The translations under genes were made by a program, and so were the position numbers. Positions 39,702 to 49,560 of a stretch of DNA of 64,000 bases are shown piece by piece. The number at the start of each line of letters is the position of its first letter. Position 1 is the first letter of the stretch. The notes below the pieces were generated by a model. It did not search any database, was not told where the DNA came from, and saw nothing but the letters and a program-made list of their open reading frames with translations. Source of the DNA: Hyphomicrobium sp. (GTDB lineage Bacteria > Pseudomonadota > Alphaproteobacteria > Rhizobiales > Hyphomicrobiaceae); contig JALHOF010000006.1 in NCBI GenBank assembly GCA_022843145.1, forward strand, positions 1-64,000, in the 5' to 3' direction.

Positions 39702-42095
39702 ATGTCGACGCTCATCGTAAGCATACCACCGCCTCGCCTCACCCGCAGTCGAACAGAGCCAGCGCCGTTCCCGATGCCGCATGCCGCTCTCACAGCCATC
39801 GTCCACTTTTGTCTGGTGATTGTGGTCGCAATTGCGGCGCTGAGTGGCGGCAATGCGACCGCGCAATCGTCGCAGACGGAGGTACAATCCGCTCAGCCCA
39901 AGCTCGTCACGCCTGCCGACATGAAATCGGGCGCGCTGTTGATGAAGTCGAACGAGGAGGGCCGCTTCATCGAGGCGCCGAGGCTCGGCGCCGATTACGA
40001 CGTCACGGTCAGCGGCCCGACGTTGCGCGGGCGCGTCACACAGATGTTCCACAATCCGACCGAAGGATGGGTGGAAGCCATCTATGTGTATCCGCTGAGC
40101 GAGGGTGCCGCGGTCGATAGCATGAAGATGGTGATCGGCTCGCGCGTCATCGTCGCCGAGATCAAGGAGCGGCAGGAGGCCAAGCGCATCTTCGAAGCCG
40201 CCAATGCCGCCGGACAGAAGGCCGCTCTGATGGAGCAGGAGCGGCCCAACATCTTCACCAACACGGTTGCCAACATCGGTCCTGGCGAAACGGTTGTGAT
40301 TGAACTCGAGTACCAAGAGCCGGTCCGGCAATCCGCCGACACCTTTTCGCTGCGCATTCCGCTGGTCGTCGGGCCGCGATACAATCCGCCGCCGCTGGTC
40401 CAGGTTGTCGATCTTTCGCCCGGGGGTGAGGGCTGGGGTAGGTTTGTCGACGATCCGGTTCCGGATCGGTCCCGTATCGAGCCGTCGGTGCTCGATCCCG
40501 CGTTGCACGCACCGACAAACCCGGTGACGATCTCGGTGCGGCTCGCGGCGGGCTTTCCGCTGGGTATCGTCAAAAGTCATCAGCACGCCGTGTCGGAAAC
40601 GCAGGACACGGAGACGACGCGCACATTGAAGTTGTCGTCCGGGGCGGTCCCTGCCGATCGCGATTTTGAGCTGACGTGGACGGCTGCTGCTGCGGCGACG
40701 CCGTCCGTCGGGCTGTTTCGTGAGCGCGTCGGCGATAGCGACTACATCCTCGCGTTCGTGACACCGCCGGCGCTAAAGGAGACGCAACCTGCTGCTTTGC
40801 CGCGCGAAGTCATTTTCGTCATCGACAACTCGGGCTCGATGGGCGGCACGTCGATCCGCGAGGCGAAGGCCAGTCTCATCGATGCGCTGGGTCGGTTGAA
40901 GGCTGAGGATCGCTTCAACGTCATTCGCTTCGACAACACCTTCGATGTTCTTTACCCCGATACCATGGCGGCAACGCCGGCCAACCTTGTCGACGCTAAA
41001 CGCTTCGTCGATCGGCTGCAGGCCAGCGGCGGCACTGAAATGCTGCCGGCGATGCAGGCCGCACTGGCCGATCCGCGTTCAGGGCAAGACAATCGCACTT
41101 TGCGGCAGGTCGTTTTCCTGACCGACGGGGCCATCGGTAACGAGAACCAGTTGATCGAGGCCGTGGCGGGAATGCGCGGACGGTCGCGAATCTTCATGGT
41201 CGGCATCGGTTCGGCGCCGAACAGTTTCCTGATGACTCGCGTGGCCGAAACCGGCCGCGGCAGCTTCACGCATATCGCATCACCCGAACAGGTCGACGAA
41301 CGGATGCGCGCTTTGTTCGAGAAGCTCGAACAGCCTGCGGTGACCGGCGTCTCGGCAAAGGTGATGGGCCATGCGGCGGACGTGACGCCCGAAGCTTTGC
41401 CCGACCTCTATCGCGGCGAGCCGATGGTGTTGACGGCACGCCTGACCCGAGGCGAAGCGCCGTTGTCCGGTTCGATCGATGTTGCCGGTACGATCGGCGA
41501 GCAGCCATGGTTGGCGTCTCTGCCGTTGTCGGGCGCAGTCGAGGGCAAGGGGTTGTCCAAGCTCTGGGCGCGTAGAAAGATCGCCGACGCCGAGGTTGCC
41601 CGCACACTCCGGCAGATCACGATGCAGGAGGCCGATCAGCGCATCCTGGCGCTGGCCCTCGAACACCATCTCGTCTCCCGGCTGACGAGCCTCGTCGCAG
41701 TCGACAAGACGCCGTCGCGCCCGCAAGGTGTGCGCCTCACGCGTGCCGATATCCCGCTGAACCTTCCAGCTGGATGGGACTTCGAAAAGGTGTTCGGGGG
41801 GCCACTGCCGCGCGACGGCCAGCCTGGAAATCTTCAACTCCCTGGTCAGTTGCCGCATCGGCTTCCGCCTGGTCAACGTGCCGCTGCACCCCCCCATCTC
41901 AAACAGACCCGTGTCGCCGGTAACTTCCAGCAGGTGGCGTCAGCGAGCGCGCCGCGTCCGATCAACACGCAGCAGCCGCACGTCACCTTGCCAAAGACGG
42001 CCACCGATGCCGAACTCCGACTGATACTCGGAATGATCCTGCTACTCGCCAGTGCACTGGCGATGGCGATGCGGTTTCGCCGCGTACGATCTTGA
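39702..42095 (+). CDS. VIT/vWA sortase target protein with LPKTA sorting signal
   Basis: A 797-residue exported protein. After a signal segment (IVHFCLVIVVAIAALSGGNA), a VIT domain (VTQMFHNPTEGWVEAIYVYP, EIKERQEAKRIFEAA) is followed by a von Willebrand A domain with an intact MIDAS motif (FVIDNSGSMGG near residue 374). The C-terminus carries a complete sorting signal: LPKTA at about residue 763, a hydrophobic helix and a basic tail (RFRRVRS). This architecture matches the marine proteobacterial sortase target family and is followed by its sortase. It resembles inter-alpha-trypsin inhibitor heavy chains. Likely anchored at the cell surface or inner membrane. Confidence 0.93.
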   Translation: MSTLIVSIPPPRLTRSRTEPAPFPMPHAALTAIVHFCLVIVVAIAALSGGNATAQSSQTEVQSAQPKLVTPADMKSGALLMKSNEEGRFIEAPRLGADYDVTVSGPTLRGRVTQMFHNPTEGWVEAIYVYPLSEGAAVDSMKMVIGSRVIVAEIKERQEAKRIFEAANAAGQKAALMEQERPNIFTNTVANIGPGETVVIELEYQEPVRQSADTFSLRIPLVVGPRYNPPPLVQVVDLSPGGEGWGRFVDDPVPDRSRIEPSVLDPALHAPTNPVTISVRLAAGFPLGIVKSHQHAVSETQDTETTRTLKLSSGAVPADRDFELTWTAAAAATPSVGLFRERVGDSDYILAFVTPPALKETQPAALPREVIFVIDNSGSMGGTSIREAKASLIDALGRLKAEDRFNVIRFDNTFDVLYPDTMAATPANLVDAKRFVDRLQASGGTEMLPAMQAALADPRSGQDNRTLRQVVFLTDGAIGNENQLIEAVAGMRGRSRIFMVGIGSAPNSFLMTRVAETGRGSFTHIASPEQVDERMRALFEKLEQPAVTGVSAKVMGHAADVTPEALPDLYRGEPMVLTARLTRGEAPLSGSIDVAGTIGEQPWLASLPLSGAVEGKGLSKLWARRKIADAEVARTLRQITMQEADQRILALALEHHLVSRLTSLVAVDKTPSRPQGVRLTRADIPLNLPAGWDFEKVFGGPLPRDGQPGNLQLPGQLPHRLPPGQRAAAPPHLKQTRVAGNFQQVASASAPRPINTQQPHVTLPKTATDAELRLILGMILLLASALAMAMRFRRVRS

Positions 42096-42203
42096 ACACG
42101 CGCGATAGCGGGCGAGAGCGAGAGGGCGGAGGTTCTAGTCATCCCGCCCTCCGCCGGCCCGGCGCTACGTTGTCGGATTCAATCTTTGACGGACAAGAAC
42201 GAG

Positions 42204-42875
42204 ATGAAAACCGAGGAGGCAGCATCCGTGCTCGCGACACGACGCCAGGGCCTTCATGCCGGTCGTATCGAGCCCGACGTCATGTTCGCGGCGGCACTCG
42301 CAATCCTCGGGATTGCCGCCATGACACAGGGCGGATGGATTTTCGCCAAGGCGCAACTCGCGCAGATCCTTCTCGACCGCGCCTTCAACGAGAGCTTGGC
42401 AACCGGACGACCAGTCAAGCCGTGGTCTTGGGCCGACACCTGGCCGGTCGCACGAATAGAAGTGCCACGCCTCGGTGCGCGGGTGATCGTTCTCGCTGGC
42501 GCAAGTGGACAGGCGCTCGCGTTCGGTCCTGGGCACGTGGAGAGCACACCGGCACCTGGAGATCCGGGAACGGCCGTCTACTCGGCGCATCGCGACACTC
42601 ATTTCAGGTTCCTGAAAGATGTGCGCGTCGGCGACAGGATCGATATCATCCAGTTTGATGGTCGAAAAAGCCAGTTCACGGTCATGTCGACCGAGGTGGT
42701 TCAATGGAATACGTCAGGGATCGACGCCGCCTCACCTGGTCATCGGCTCGTTCTCGCGACCTGCTGGCCGTTCGATGCCAGGACGGCTGGACCGGATCGC
42801 TTCCTCGTGCATGCCGAACTCGTTCAGCTTGCGGTTCCCGACGCGGCATTCGCTGTGGTGCGTGAACCCAGTTAG
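42204..42875 (+). CDS. Class GN-type sortase
   Basis: A 223-residue transpeptidase. One N-terminal transmembrane helix (about 24-46) precedes the sortase beta-barrel. The catalytic triad is visible: His129 in YSAHRDTHF, Cys187 in LVLATCWPF and Arg199 in DRFLVHAEL. Gram-negative sortases of this class are encoded next to a single dedicated VIT/vWA substrate, as here. The ATG at 42204 is used; a TTG at 42186 is possible. The 108-base spacer from the target gene holds an 8-bp inverted repeat (42122-42129/42144-42151) that may form a hairpin. Confidence 0.92.
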   Translation: MKTEEAASVLATRRQGLHAGRIEPDVMFAAALAILGIAAMTQGGWIFAKAQLAQILLDRAFNESLATGRPVKPWSWADTWPVARIEVPRLGARVIVLAGASGQALAFGPGHVESTPAPGDPGTAVYSAHRDTHFRFLKDVRVGDRIDIIQFDGRKSQFTVMSTEVVQWNTSGIDAASPGHRLVLATCWPFDARTAGPDRFLVHAELVQLAVPDAAFAVVREPS

Positions 42876-42892
42876 GCTTCGAGGGCGTGATC

Positions 42893-43657
42893 TCAGAGGT
42901 CGGAAACCTCGATCTTGCGACGTACCCACCCATTCGGCGTCAACTGTTCTTGCGGCTGGAACTTCACCTTGTAGTTCATCTTGCGCGAGCCTTGGATCCA
43001 ATAGCCCAAGTAGAGATAGGGCAGACCGAGCCGCCGGGCATAATCGATGTGGTCGAGGATCATCGCTGTTCCGAGGCTGCGTGCTTCATCCTCGGGCTCG
43101 TAAAAGCTGTAGACCATCGAAATGCCGTCGGTGAGTCGGTCGCAAAGTGCGATCGCCCTGAGCGGCCAAGTTTCGGGCAGAGACGAGAGGGCGTCGTCGG
43201 GCTTCTGGCGATACTCGGTCAGGAATGTCTTGATGACGCTGTCCTCGATCATCATCGCGTAGTCGAGCACGGTCATATCGGCCATGCCGCCGTCCGAATG
43301 GCGTGCATCGATGTAGGACCGGAAGAGGTCGTATTGCTCGCTCGTCGGCACCGGCGTCACGCGCGCCGAATGCAGGCTGCGGTTCCGCTCGGCGATGCGT
43401 CGCATCGTGCGGTTGGGTTTGAACTCGTCGACCAGAACCCGAACCGACACACAGGCATGGCAGCCTTCGCAATAAGGCATGTAGGCGATGTTCTGGCTGC
43501 GGCGGAACCCGCCCTTCAGCAGATTGTCGATCAGCGACGGCGACTTGTCGTGCGTGAGATGCGTGAAAAGCTTCCGCTCGAGGCGCCCAGGAAGATACGG
43601 GCAGGGCTGAGGCGCGGTCACATAGAACTCGGGAAAGTGCTTCTGCTGCTCCGTCAT
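42893..43657 (-). CDS. bpt: Aspartate/glutamate leucyltransferase (Bpt)
   Basis: A 254-residue aminoacyl-tRNA-protein transferase of the ATE/Bpt family, which attaches Leu to N-terminal Asp or Glu and directs proteins to ClpAP (N-degron pathway). The N-terminal cysteine motif [10 protein letters not shown] and [12 protein letters not shown], plus [23 protein letters not shown] and [19 protein letters not shown], are characteristic. The ATG at 43657 has CGGAGG upstream and matches the family start [13 protein letters not shown]; a longer in-frame extension is rejected. Confidence 0.93.
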   Translation of the reverse strand: MTEQQKHFPEFYVTAPQPCPYLPGRLERKLFTHLTHDKSPSLIDNLLKGGFRRSQNIAYMPYCEGCHACVSVRVLVDEFKPNRTMRRIAERNRSLHSARVTPVPTSEQYDLFRSYIDARHSDGGMADMTVLDYAMMIEDSVIKTFLTEYRQKPDDALSSLPETWPLRAIALCDRLTDGISMVYSFYEPEDEARSLGTAMILDHIDYARRLGLPYLYLGYWIQGSRKMNYKVKFQPQEQLTPNGWVRRKIEVSDL

Positions 43658-43810
43658 CCGGGGCAATCCTCCGTGCCGCTGCACCACGCTCTCGCGGGTT
43701 TTCCGTCGCGTGTCCCCCGGCAAGGCCGGTGCGAGATGATATGTGACGAGGGGCCGGCTTATCAAGCACGTCGCCGGGGGCGGAATGAAATGGCCAAGTA
43801 GATCGCGCGT

Positions 43811-44275
43811 TCAGCGGCGCTTTGCCGGCTCGAGTCGCAGGGCGGCCTCGTCTGCGTCGCGAGAACCGATCCAGAACCGCTGCAGGAACCGCAACCGGGC
43901 GGGCCCGAGTTGAGCACCATCGGCAACTACGTTCACCAAGTCGCGCGTCTTGTTGAATGTGCCGCCTTTATCCTTGAAGGAACAGACCAGCTTGCGGCTG
44001 CGCGGCAGACCGGTTTTGGGTCGTGAGACGTAGGATATGGCAACCGCGTTCGCTTCGCCGATCCGCAGCGTCGAAGTGACGTCGAGATCGGTCGACGCGG
44101 GGTTGATGACCGCGATGATGGATCGGCAAGCACGCACCGCGCGCTCGTCTTGGCCAGACGATGTGAACGACTGCGCCATGGCCAGTCTGGCCGCCCAAAC
44201 CACGATGGGGAGTGCGAGGAGTACGATGACCGCTCGGGCGTAGGCGGAGCGCGGGAACGTGGATATTCGGGACAT
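43811..44275 (-). CDS. Exported or membrane-anchored hypothetical protein
   Basis: A 154-residue protein with one N-terminal hydrophobic segment (AVIVLLALPIVVWAARLAMA), which may be a signal peptide ending at MAQ or an anchor. The rest is a small soluble domain with two cysteines (VRACRSIIAV, KLVCSFKDKGG). No family was recognised. It is on the same strand as rimK and 61 bases downstream of it, probably cotranscribed. Confidence 0.65.
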   Translation of the reverse strand: MSRISTFPRSAYARAVIVLLALPIVVWAARLAMAQSFTSSGQDERAVRACRSIIAVINPASTDLDVTSTLRIGEANAVAISYVSRPKTGLPRSRKLVCSFKDKGGTFNKTRDLVNVVADGAQLGPARLRFLQRFWIGSRDADEAALRLEPAKRR

Positions 44276-44336
44276 CGTGCTACCGGTTTTGCGCAGTCGA
44301 ATAGCGATAGGATCCCGGAAGGCTCACCCCATCCGA

Positions 44337-45242
44337 TCATCCGTTGCCCTTGGTCTCAGTCTTGCCGTGCTGCGCATGCGTTTCAAGGAAAGTTATCATG
44401 CCCGTTGCGAGGTCCGCCCCGGTCGCGGCTTCGATACCTTGTAAACCGGGTGATGCGTTCACTTCCATGACCATCGGTCCGCGCCGTGACCTCAACATGT
44501 CCACGCCGCAGGCGTTCAGTCCCAGCGTCTCGGCCGCTCGGATCGCCGTCTCACGTTCCTCCGGCGAAAGGTCTACAGCCTCGCCTTTGCCGCCCCGGTG
44601 CAGGTTCGATCTGAAATCGCCTGTCTTGCCGGTCCGCTTCATGGCGGCCGCGACCTCGCCTCCAATGACGAACGCCCGGATGTCGCTGCCCTCGGCCTCC
44701 TTGATGAACTCTTGCACCATAATGTTCACGTTCGCCGCGGAGAACGCTTCGATGATGGATTTGGCCGATGCGTTGGTCTCGGCGAGGATCACCCCCATCC
44801 CTTGCGTGCCTTCGACCAGCTTGATCACCACCGGCGCGCCTCCGACCTCCTTGATGACCTCCTCCGCCTTGCGCGGACCGTGCGCGAACGCGGTGATGGG
44901 CAACCCGATCCCGGCTCGCGCGAGCAGCTGCAGCGCCCGCAACTTGTCCCTCGCTCGCCCGATCGCGACACTTTCGTTGAGTGGAAAGACGCCCTGCATC
45001 TCGAATTGACGCAGGACGGCGAGGCCGTAGTTCGTAACTGATGCACCGATCCGGGGGATCACGGCGTCGTAGATCGGCAGTGCCTTGCCACCAAACCTGA
45101 GGACAGGGTGGTTCGAGGTGATATTCATGTGCACGTGCAACGTGTTGATCACGTCGAGCGTGTGCCCGCGAGCGACCGCTGCCGCAATCAGTCGCTGGTG
45201 CGAGTGGAGGGCTGCGTTGCGGGCGAGCATGACGAGCCGCAT
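44337..45242 (-). CDS. rimK: RimK-type ATP-grasp alpha-L-glutamate ligase
   Basis: A 301-residue ATP-grasp ligase. RimK adds glutamates to the C-terminus of ribosomal protein S6 in E. coli. Visible: [20 protein letters not shown], the substrate-domain [22 protein letters not shown]-grasp segments [48 protein letters not shown] and the metal-binding [14 protein letters not shown]. Length and motifs match RimK proper. It diverges from the pel operon. Confidence 0.93.
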   Translation of the reverse strand: MRLVMLARNAALHSHQRLIAAAVARGHTLDVINTLHVHMNITSNHPVLRFGGKALPIYDAVIPRIGASVTNYGLAVLRQFEMQGVFPLNESVAIGRARDKLRALQLLARAGIGLPITAFAHGPRKAEEVIKEVGGAPVVIKLVEGTQGMGVILAETNASAKSIIEAFSAANVNIMVQEFIKEAEGSDIRAFVIGGEVAAAMKRTGKTGDFRSNLHRGGKGEAVDLSPEERETAIRAAETLGLNACGVDMLRSRRGPMVMEVNASPGLQGIEAATGADLATGMITFLETHAQHGKTETKGNG

Positions 45243-45453
45243 GTTTCCTCCAACCGGTGCGAGCCCATCCCCGTGATGAGGGCCGCCAACGGCGCTTCCT
45301 TAGTGCAACGGATCAGCTCGGGAAAGGGGGGCGTCGCCGGTTTCCCGTCCGCGAGGGATAATGTCCATAATGGCATGACAGTTTTTCGATGGCTGCGTAA
45401 CACCCCGCCAGCGCGACCAGCCGTGCACTGAAATTGCAAGTTTATCCCGCACA

Positions 45454-45645
45454 ATGGGCGCAATTATCACAGGCCGGCAGCACCCCGATGTGGCAGCGGC
45501 GTCGCGTCGCGCAACATCAACGTTCGTCGTGCCTTCGGCGGCATTGCCAACGGCCCCAGACTTGCTTCATTTGATCAACGAACTCGACGCCGCAGCGTGC
45601 TCAGCCCTGTTCGTGTTCGATCCTGGCGCGAGGCGCTGGCCATGA
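45454..45645 (+). CDS. Possible 63-residue leader protein overlapping pelA
   Basis: A small frame beginning MGAIITGRQHPDVAAASRRA and ending FVFDPGARRWP, whose TGA overlaps the pelA ATG by four bases (ATGA). That overlap is the same arrangement used elsewhere in this operon (pelE-pelF), which argues for translational coupling. No ribosome-binding site is obvious and no family is recognised; it may be fortuitous. Confidence 0.3.
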   Translation: MGAIITGRQHPDVAAASRRATSTFVVPSAALPTAPDLLHLINELDAAACSALFVFDPGARRWP

Positions 45646-47984
45646 CATTCTGGAGGCTGCCGCCTTTGCAAAAGTCGATCGACGATCGCCGCCGGTTCCC
45701 GCACGCGTTGGCGCGATCTGCGTTCCTGCTGGTTGTCCTGCTGGCGCTATTCTTAACGCCGTTCGCCGTTTCACCGCCGGCCAAGGCCATCGAGATCGAG
45801 CTTCGGGAGAAGCGCGTGACGCGCGACGTTGTTGCCCTTTATGACAGCCGGGCCGAGCGGCAGATCCATGAGACACGGATCCATCAATTCGCAGAGATGC
45901 CTCTCAACTACCTCGGCTACCGAGTGATCTATCACGACGTGTCGGCCGCGCTGCCGCCAATCGCCGAACTCGCCAGTGTTCGCGGGGTCGTGACTTGGTT
46001 CCTCGAGCCTATGGCGGCTGATACTGCGTCCGCCTTGATCTCATGGCTCGACGCCGCGGGTGGGCAAGGTCTGAAGCACGTCGTGCTGGGCGAAGTTGCG
46101 CCGGGAGCGTCCGACTCGCTCTTTCCGGAACTGTCGCGGCTGCATGAGCGACTGGGTCTCGGGCTGACCGGCGAATACATCGACGTCACCTACAAGGCGC
46201 GGGTGCTGTCGAGCAATCCAGCGGTCGTTGCGTTCGAACGTCCCTTGGACAAGGTGTTGCCCGATTTCCCCATAGTCCGGCCTTTGCGCGGGAAGGTTCA
46301 GCCACATCTGACCATCGAGGCCGATACAATGGAGGGCCCGATGTCCTCCGCCGTCGTTGCCACATCTGCCAGCGGCGGCTTTGCAGCGTCGAATTATGCG
46401 ATTTATTTTGAACCGACGAGTGATCGCGTGCTCTGGTTCATCAATCCGTTCGAGTTCTTCAAACTGGCGCTCGGTGTGGAACGCATGCCGATCCCGGACG
46501 TCACGACGCTCGCTGGCCGGCGCATGTACTTCAGCCATATCGACGGCGATGGCTGGAACAATTTATCGGAGATCGAGCCGTTCCGTGAGCAGGAGCGCTT
46601 ATCGTCTGAAGTGATCGCTGAAACGGCGATCATTCCCTACCCAGACCTGCCGGTTTCCGTCGGGCTCATTGCCGGTGATGTCGAGCCCGCGCTCGGCGGT
46701 AATTCAGCCGGCCGCGTCGTTGCTCGCTTCCTCTTCTCGCTGCCGCAGGTCGAGGTCGCGAGCCATACCTACTCGCACCCCTACAACTGGTCGTTCTTCG
46801 AAACTTACGACCGCGCCGCTGAAGTCGCCGCGATTGCAAAGGCCCAACGGCCTTCACAGCCGGTCCGTGATCGCTTGATCGGAGCCTTGGCGACGGTCGC
46901 CGGACGCGAGACGGTCAACCCCCGTTACAACCCTTACGTCGCCGGTACCGACGATCTGCCGAGAACCTATTTGAAAGAGCCGTTCGACCTCGAGAAGGAA
47001 ATGGGCGGCGCGCTGCGGTACGCCGAAACGTACGCGCCGGCCGGAAAGCGCGCCAAGCTCTATCAGTGGAGCGGAGACACGACGCCCTTTGCAGGCGCGA
47101 TTCGCAGCGCGCGCCTCGCGGGCGTGCGCAACATCAATGGTGGCGATAGCCGGCTAGACCGCTCGTTCCCGTCCGTCGCCTACGTCCCTGCGATAGGCCG
47201 CCCGGCCGGTGATGAGCGCCAGATCTATTCAGGCAATTCCAACGAAAACACCTACACCAACGATTGGACGGGTCCGTATTACGGCTTCTTCCTGCTCGAG
47301 GAGACGCTGAAAAACACCGAAAGCCCGCGGCGCCTGAAGCCGTTCAATCTCTATTATCACATGTACTCCGGTGAAAAGACCGCGGCACTCGCTGCCATCA
47401 AGTACTTCCTCGACATGGCCCGCTCCACGCCGGTGATACCAGTCGCGGCATCGACCTATGCCGCGATTGCCGACGGCTTCTACTCGACCGAGATCAGGCG
47501 TCTCGACATAGATACTTGGGAGATCGGCGAGCGCGGCGCACTGCAGACAGTGCGCTTCGACGATGCAGAGCAGTTGTCACTGGACCTCGACCGATCGCGC
47601 GGTGTCCTCGGCGCGAACCGCGCGAACGGCTCGCTTTATGTCGCGCTCGATCCGGCCGCGGAGCGTGCCGTCGTCGCTCTCAAGGAGCGCCCGCAGAATA
47701 ATGACGACATCTTCGGATCGTCGCTGATGCTGGTCGAGTCGCGGTGGCAGATCCGGAGCAAGCAACTGGACGAGTGCGGGCTTGGCGTGGAGGTGGAGGG
47801 CTTCGGTCGCGGCGACATGACGTGGCGCGCGAGAGCCGGCCGTGCCTTCGAAGTCTCCGCACAGCGCGGCGCAAGTGTGTTGTCCCGCGAGATCGTCCGC
47901 GCGGACGCACAGGGGCTGTTTCGACTCAAATTTGAGATGGACGCGGTCGAGCCGATGACGGTGAGGTTCACCTGTCATGAATAG
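45642..47984 (+). CDS. pelA: PelA-like polysaccharide deacetylase lacking the hydrolase domain
   Basis: A 780-residue exported protein. A signal or anchor helix (SAFLLVVLLALFLTPFAV) is followed by a Rossmann-like region (VVALYDSRAERQIHETRIHQ, VIYHDVSAALPPIAEL) and a carbohydrate-esterase domain: RRMYFSHIDGDGWNN (metal-binding Asp) and EVASHTYSHPYNWSFF (His ligands), then C-terminal beta-rich segments. This corresponds to the C-terminal part of Pseudomonas PelA; the N-terminal glycoside hydrolase half is absent. Pel is a GalNAc-rich exopolysaccharide that PelA partially deacetylates in the periplasm. The ATG at 45642 gives a good leader. pelB overlaps its end by 8 bases. Confidence 0.85.
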   Translation: MTFWRLPPLQKSIDDRRRFPHALARSAFLLVVLLALFLTPFAVSPPAKAIEIELREKRVTRDVVALYDSRAERQIHETRIHQFAEMPLNYLGYRVIYHDVSAALPPIAELASVRGVVTWFLEPMAADTASALISWLDAAGGQGLKHVVLGEVAPGASDSLFPELSRLHERLGLGLTGEYIDVTYKARVLSSNPAVVAFERPLDKVLPDFPIVRPLRGKVQPHLTIEADTMEGPMSSAVVATSASGGFAASNYAIYFEPTSDRVLWFINPFEFFKLALGVERMPIPDVTTLAGRRMYFSHIDGDGWNNLSEIEPFREQERLSSEVIAETAIIPYPDLPVSVGLIAGDVEPALGGNSAGRVVARFLFSLPQVEVASHTYSHPYNWSFFETYDRAAEVAAIAKAQRPSQPVRDRLIGALATVAGRETVNPRYNPYVAGTDDLPRTYLKEPFDLEKEMGGALRYAETYAPAGKRAKLYQWSGDTTPFAGAIRSARLAGVRNINGGDSRLDRSFPSVAYVPAIGRPAGDERQIYSGNSNENTYTNDWTGPYYGFFLLEETLKNTESPRRLKPFNLYYHMYSGEKTAALAAIKYFLDMARSTPVIPVAASTYAAIADGFYSTEIRRLDIDTWEIGERGALQTVRFDDAEQLSLDLDRSRGVLGANRANGSLYVALDPAAERAVVALKERPQNNDDIFGSSLMLVESRWQIRSKQLDECGLGVEVEGFGRGDMTWRARAGRAFEVSAQRGASVLSREIVRADAQGLFRLKFEMDAVEPMTVRFTCHE

Positions 47985-49512
47985 AGCCTTTCCGTCCCTC
48001 AACCTCGAACCGCATTCGATCGTCATGGCGATCGTGTTTCTCGGTGCGCTTGTTACGGGCTATGTGATGCTGCCGGGCGTCAACGAGCGTATCGCAATGC
48101 TGGAGCGGGACGGCAAGAACACTCAGGCGCTGGAAATTCTCGAGCGGAGGTTCGCCGAGGGTGACCGCCGTCCGCGGACGCTTTATCAACTCGTCGGCCT
48201 TTACGAACAGTTCGGCAATTTGCCCCGGCTCAAGCTGACGCTCGAAGCGCTGGCCGAAGCACGGCCGCGCGATGCACAGGTTCGCCGCCGGCTGGTGCAA
48301 TTCTACGCGACGACCCAGGATAACGCGGCCTACCTGACGGCGCTCGAGAGCGAGGCCGATTTGCGCTACTCGGAGAACGCCTGCCGGGAGTTGATCGGCC
48401 TGCACCGTATGCGCGGCGCGTACGCGCGGGAACAGGCGGCTATCATCCAGTGCCGTCAAAAAGGCTATCGGCGCGCGGAAGACATCGTGCGGCTGGCTGA
48501 ACTCGTCTCTGCCGATGGCGACTACGCACAGGCGTCTCAACTGCTGCGAAGCGTCGATGATTTGAAGCGGCTCAAGTCGGATCGCGAACGATTGCAGCTG
48601 TTCGCAATGCTCGTCGATGCCGAGCAGCCGCGCGAAGCGTTGCGTCGGGGCGTGCGTTGGGCAAAGGCGTCGCGCGATCAGGAATTCTCGCTCACGCTCA
48701 TCGACACGCTTGTCAAGCGCGGCAAACATGATGCCGCAATCGAGTTGGCCAAACAGACGAGCGTGCAGGGCGATGCGATCTCGCTGACCGTAGCCGAAAT
48801 CATGCTCGACCGCGGCGAAACGGTTGCCGCGCGGGCGTTCCTCAAGGGTTGGGGGCAGAGCGCGAAACAACCCTCGGTCGACACCGCAATTCGGTTTATC
48901 GAGTCTTCGCTCGATGCCGAGGATGCTGGGTCGGCGTTCGATTTTGCGACGAGTTTGGGTCTTGCCAAGTTGCCGCAGCCGCAACTCGTGGCTCTCGCCG
49001 AAGCGCTGAGCGTCGTGGGTCGCCGGCAGGACTTCGATCTGGTCCGCGCCGCGCTGACACGCGATACGCTGGCAAGCAATCCGTTGCTCGGAGCGGCCGA
49101 AGAACTCCAGCGCGGCCAACAGGCGGCCTCGCGAGAGCTCTTGGCCAAGGTCGAGCCGGACAAACTCGATGTTTGGCGGCTGACACTGTGGGCGCGCTTG
49201 ATGCGGGAGACCGGCCGGGGTGCGGAGGCGGAAACGACCCTGCAGTCGCTCGGAGCCGATCAATCCGGTCCCGCTGTCGTGCCGGCGCGGGCGGCACCAC
49301 CCGTCCGGCGTTCGGTCCAGTCCGTGCCCGTGGCGGCGCGCGCTGTCGAAGACGGACCGACGCGGGTCTTGCGGCGCAAGAAGCGGCCGAAGCGGCTGCA
49401 GGTGAGATTGCAGGGCCGGCCCGCTCGCGCGGCCCAGGCGCAAGTCGTGAACGACAAGAAGGCGCAACCGAAGCCGGGTGGACTGAGTTTCCCGTGGTCG
49501 GTATCGAAATAG
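47977..49512 (+). CDS. pelB: PelB-like TPR protein without beta-barrel
   Basis: A 511-residue protein. One N-terminal membrane helix (SIVMAIVFLGALVTGYVML) is followed by tetratricopeptide-like helical repeats (NTQALEILERRFAEGDRRPR, LYQLVGLYEQFGNLPRLKLT, and others) up to about residue 410, then a basic Ala/Arg/Lys-rich tail ending GGLSFPWSVSK. P. aeruginosa PelB is about 1190 residues, with the same TPR scaffold plus a C-terminal 16-stranded outer membrane porin; that porin is missing here. In Pel systems the TPRs bind PelA and guide the polymer. The ATG at 47977 overlaps the pelA stop. Confidence 0.8.
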   Translation: MNRAFPSLNLEPHSIVMAIVFLGALVTGYVMLPGVNERIAMLERDGKNTQALEILERRFAEGDRRPRTLYQLVGLYEQFGNLPRLKLTLEALAEARPRDAQVRRRLVQFYATTQDNAAYLTALESEADLRYSENACRELIGLHRMRGAYAREQAAIIQCRQKGYRRAEDIVRLAELVSADGDYAQASQLLRSVDDLKRLKSDRERLQLFAMLVDAEQPREALRRGVRWAKASRDQEFSLTLIDTLVKRGKHDAAIELAKQTSVQGDAISLTVAEIMLDRGETVAARAFLKGWGQSAKQPSVDTAIRFIESSLDAEDAGSAFDFATSLGLAKLPQPQLVALAEALSVVGRRQDFDLVRAALTRDTLASNPLLGAAEELQRGQQAASRELLAKVEPDKLDVWRLTLWARLMRETGRGAEAETTLQSLGADQSGPAVVPARAAPPVRRSVQSVPVAARAVEDGPTRVLRRKKRPKRLQVRLQGRPARAAQAQVVNDKKAQPKPGGLSFPWSVSK

Positions 49513-49560
49513 GGGCGCGATGACCGTTTTGGACGAATTTCAACGCGTCTTGAGGCGCAC

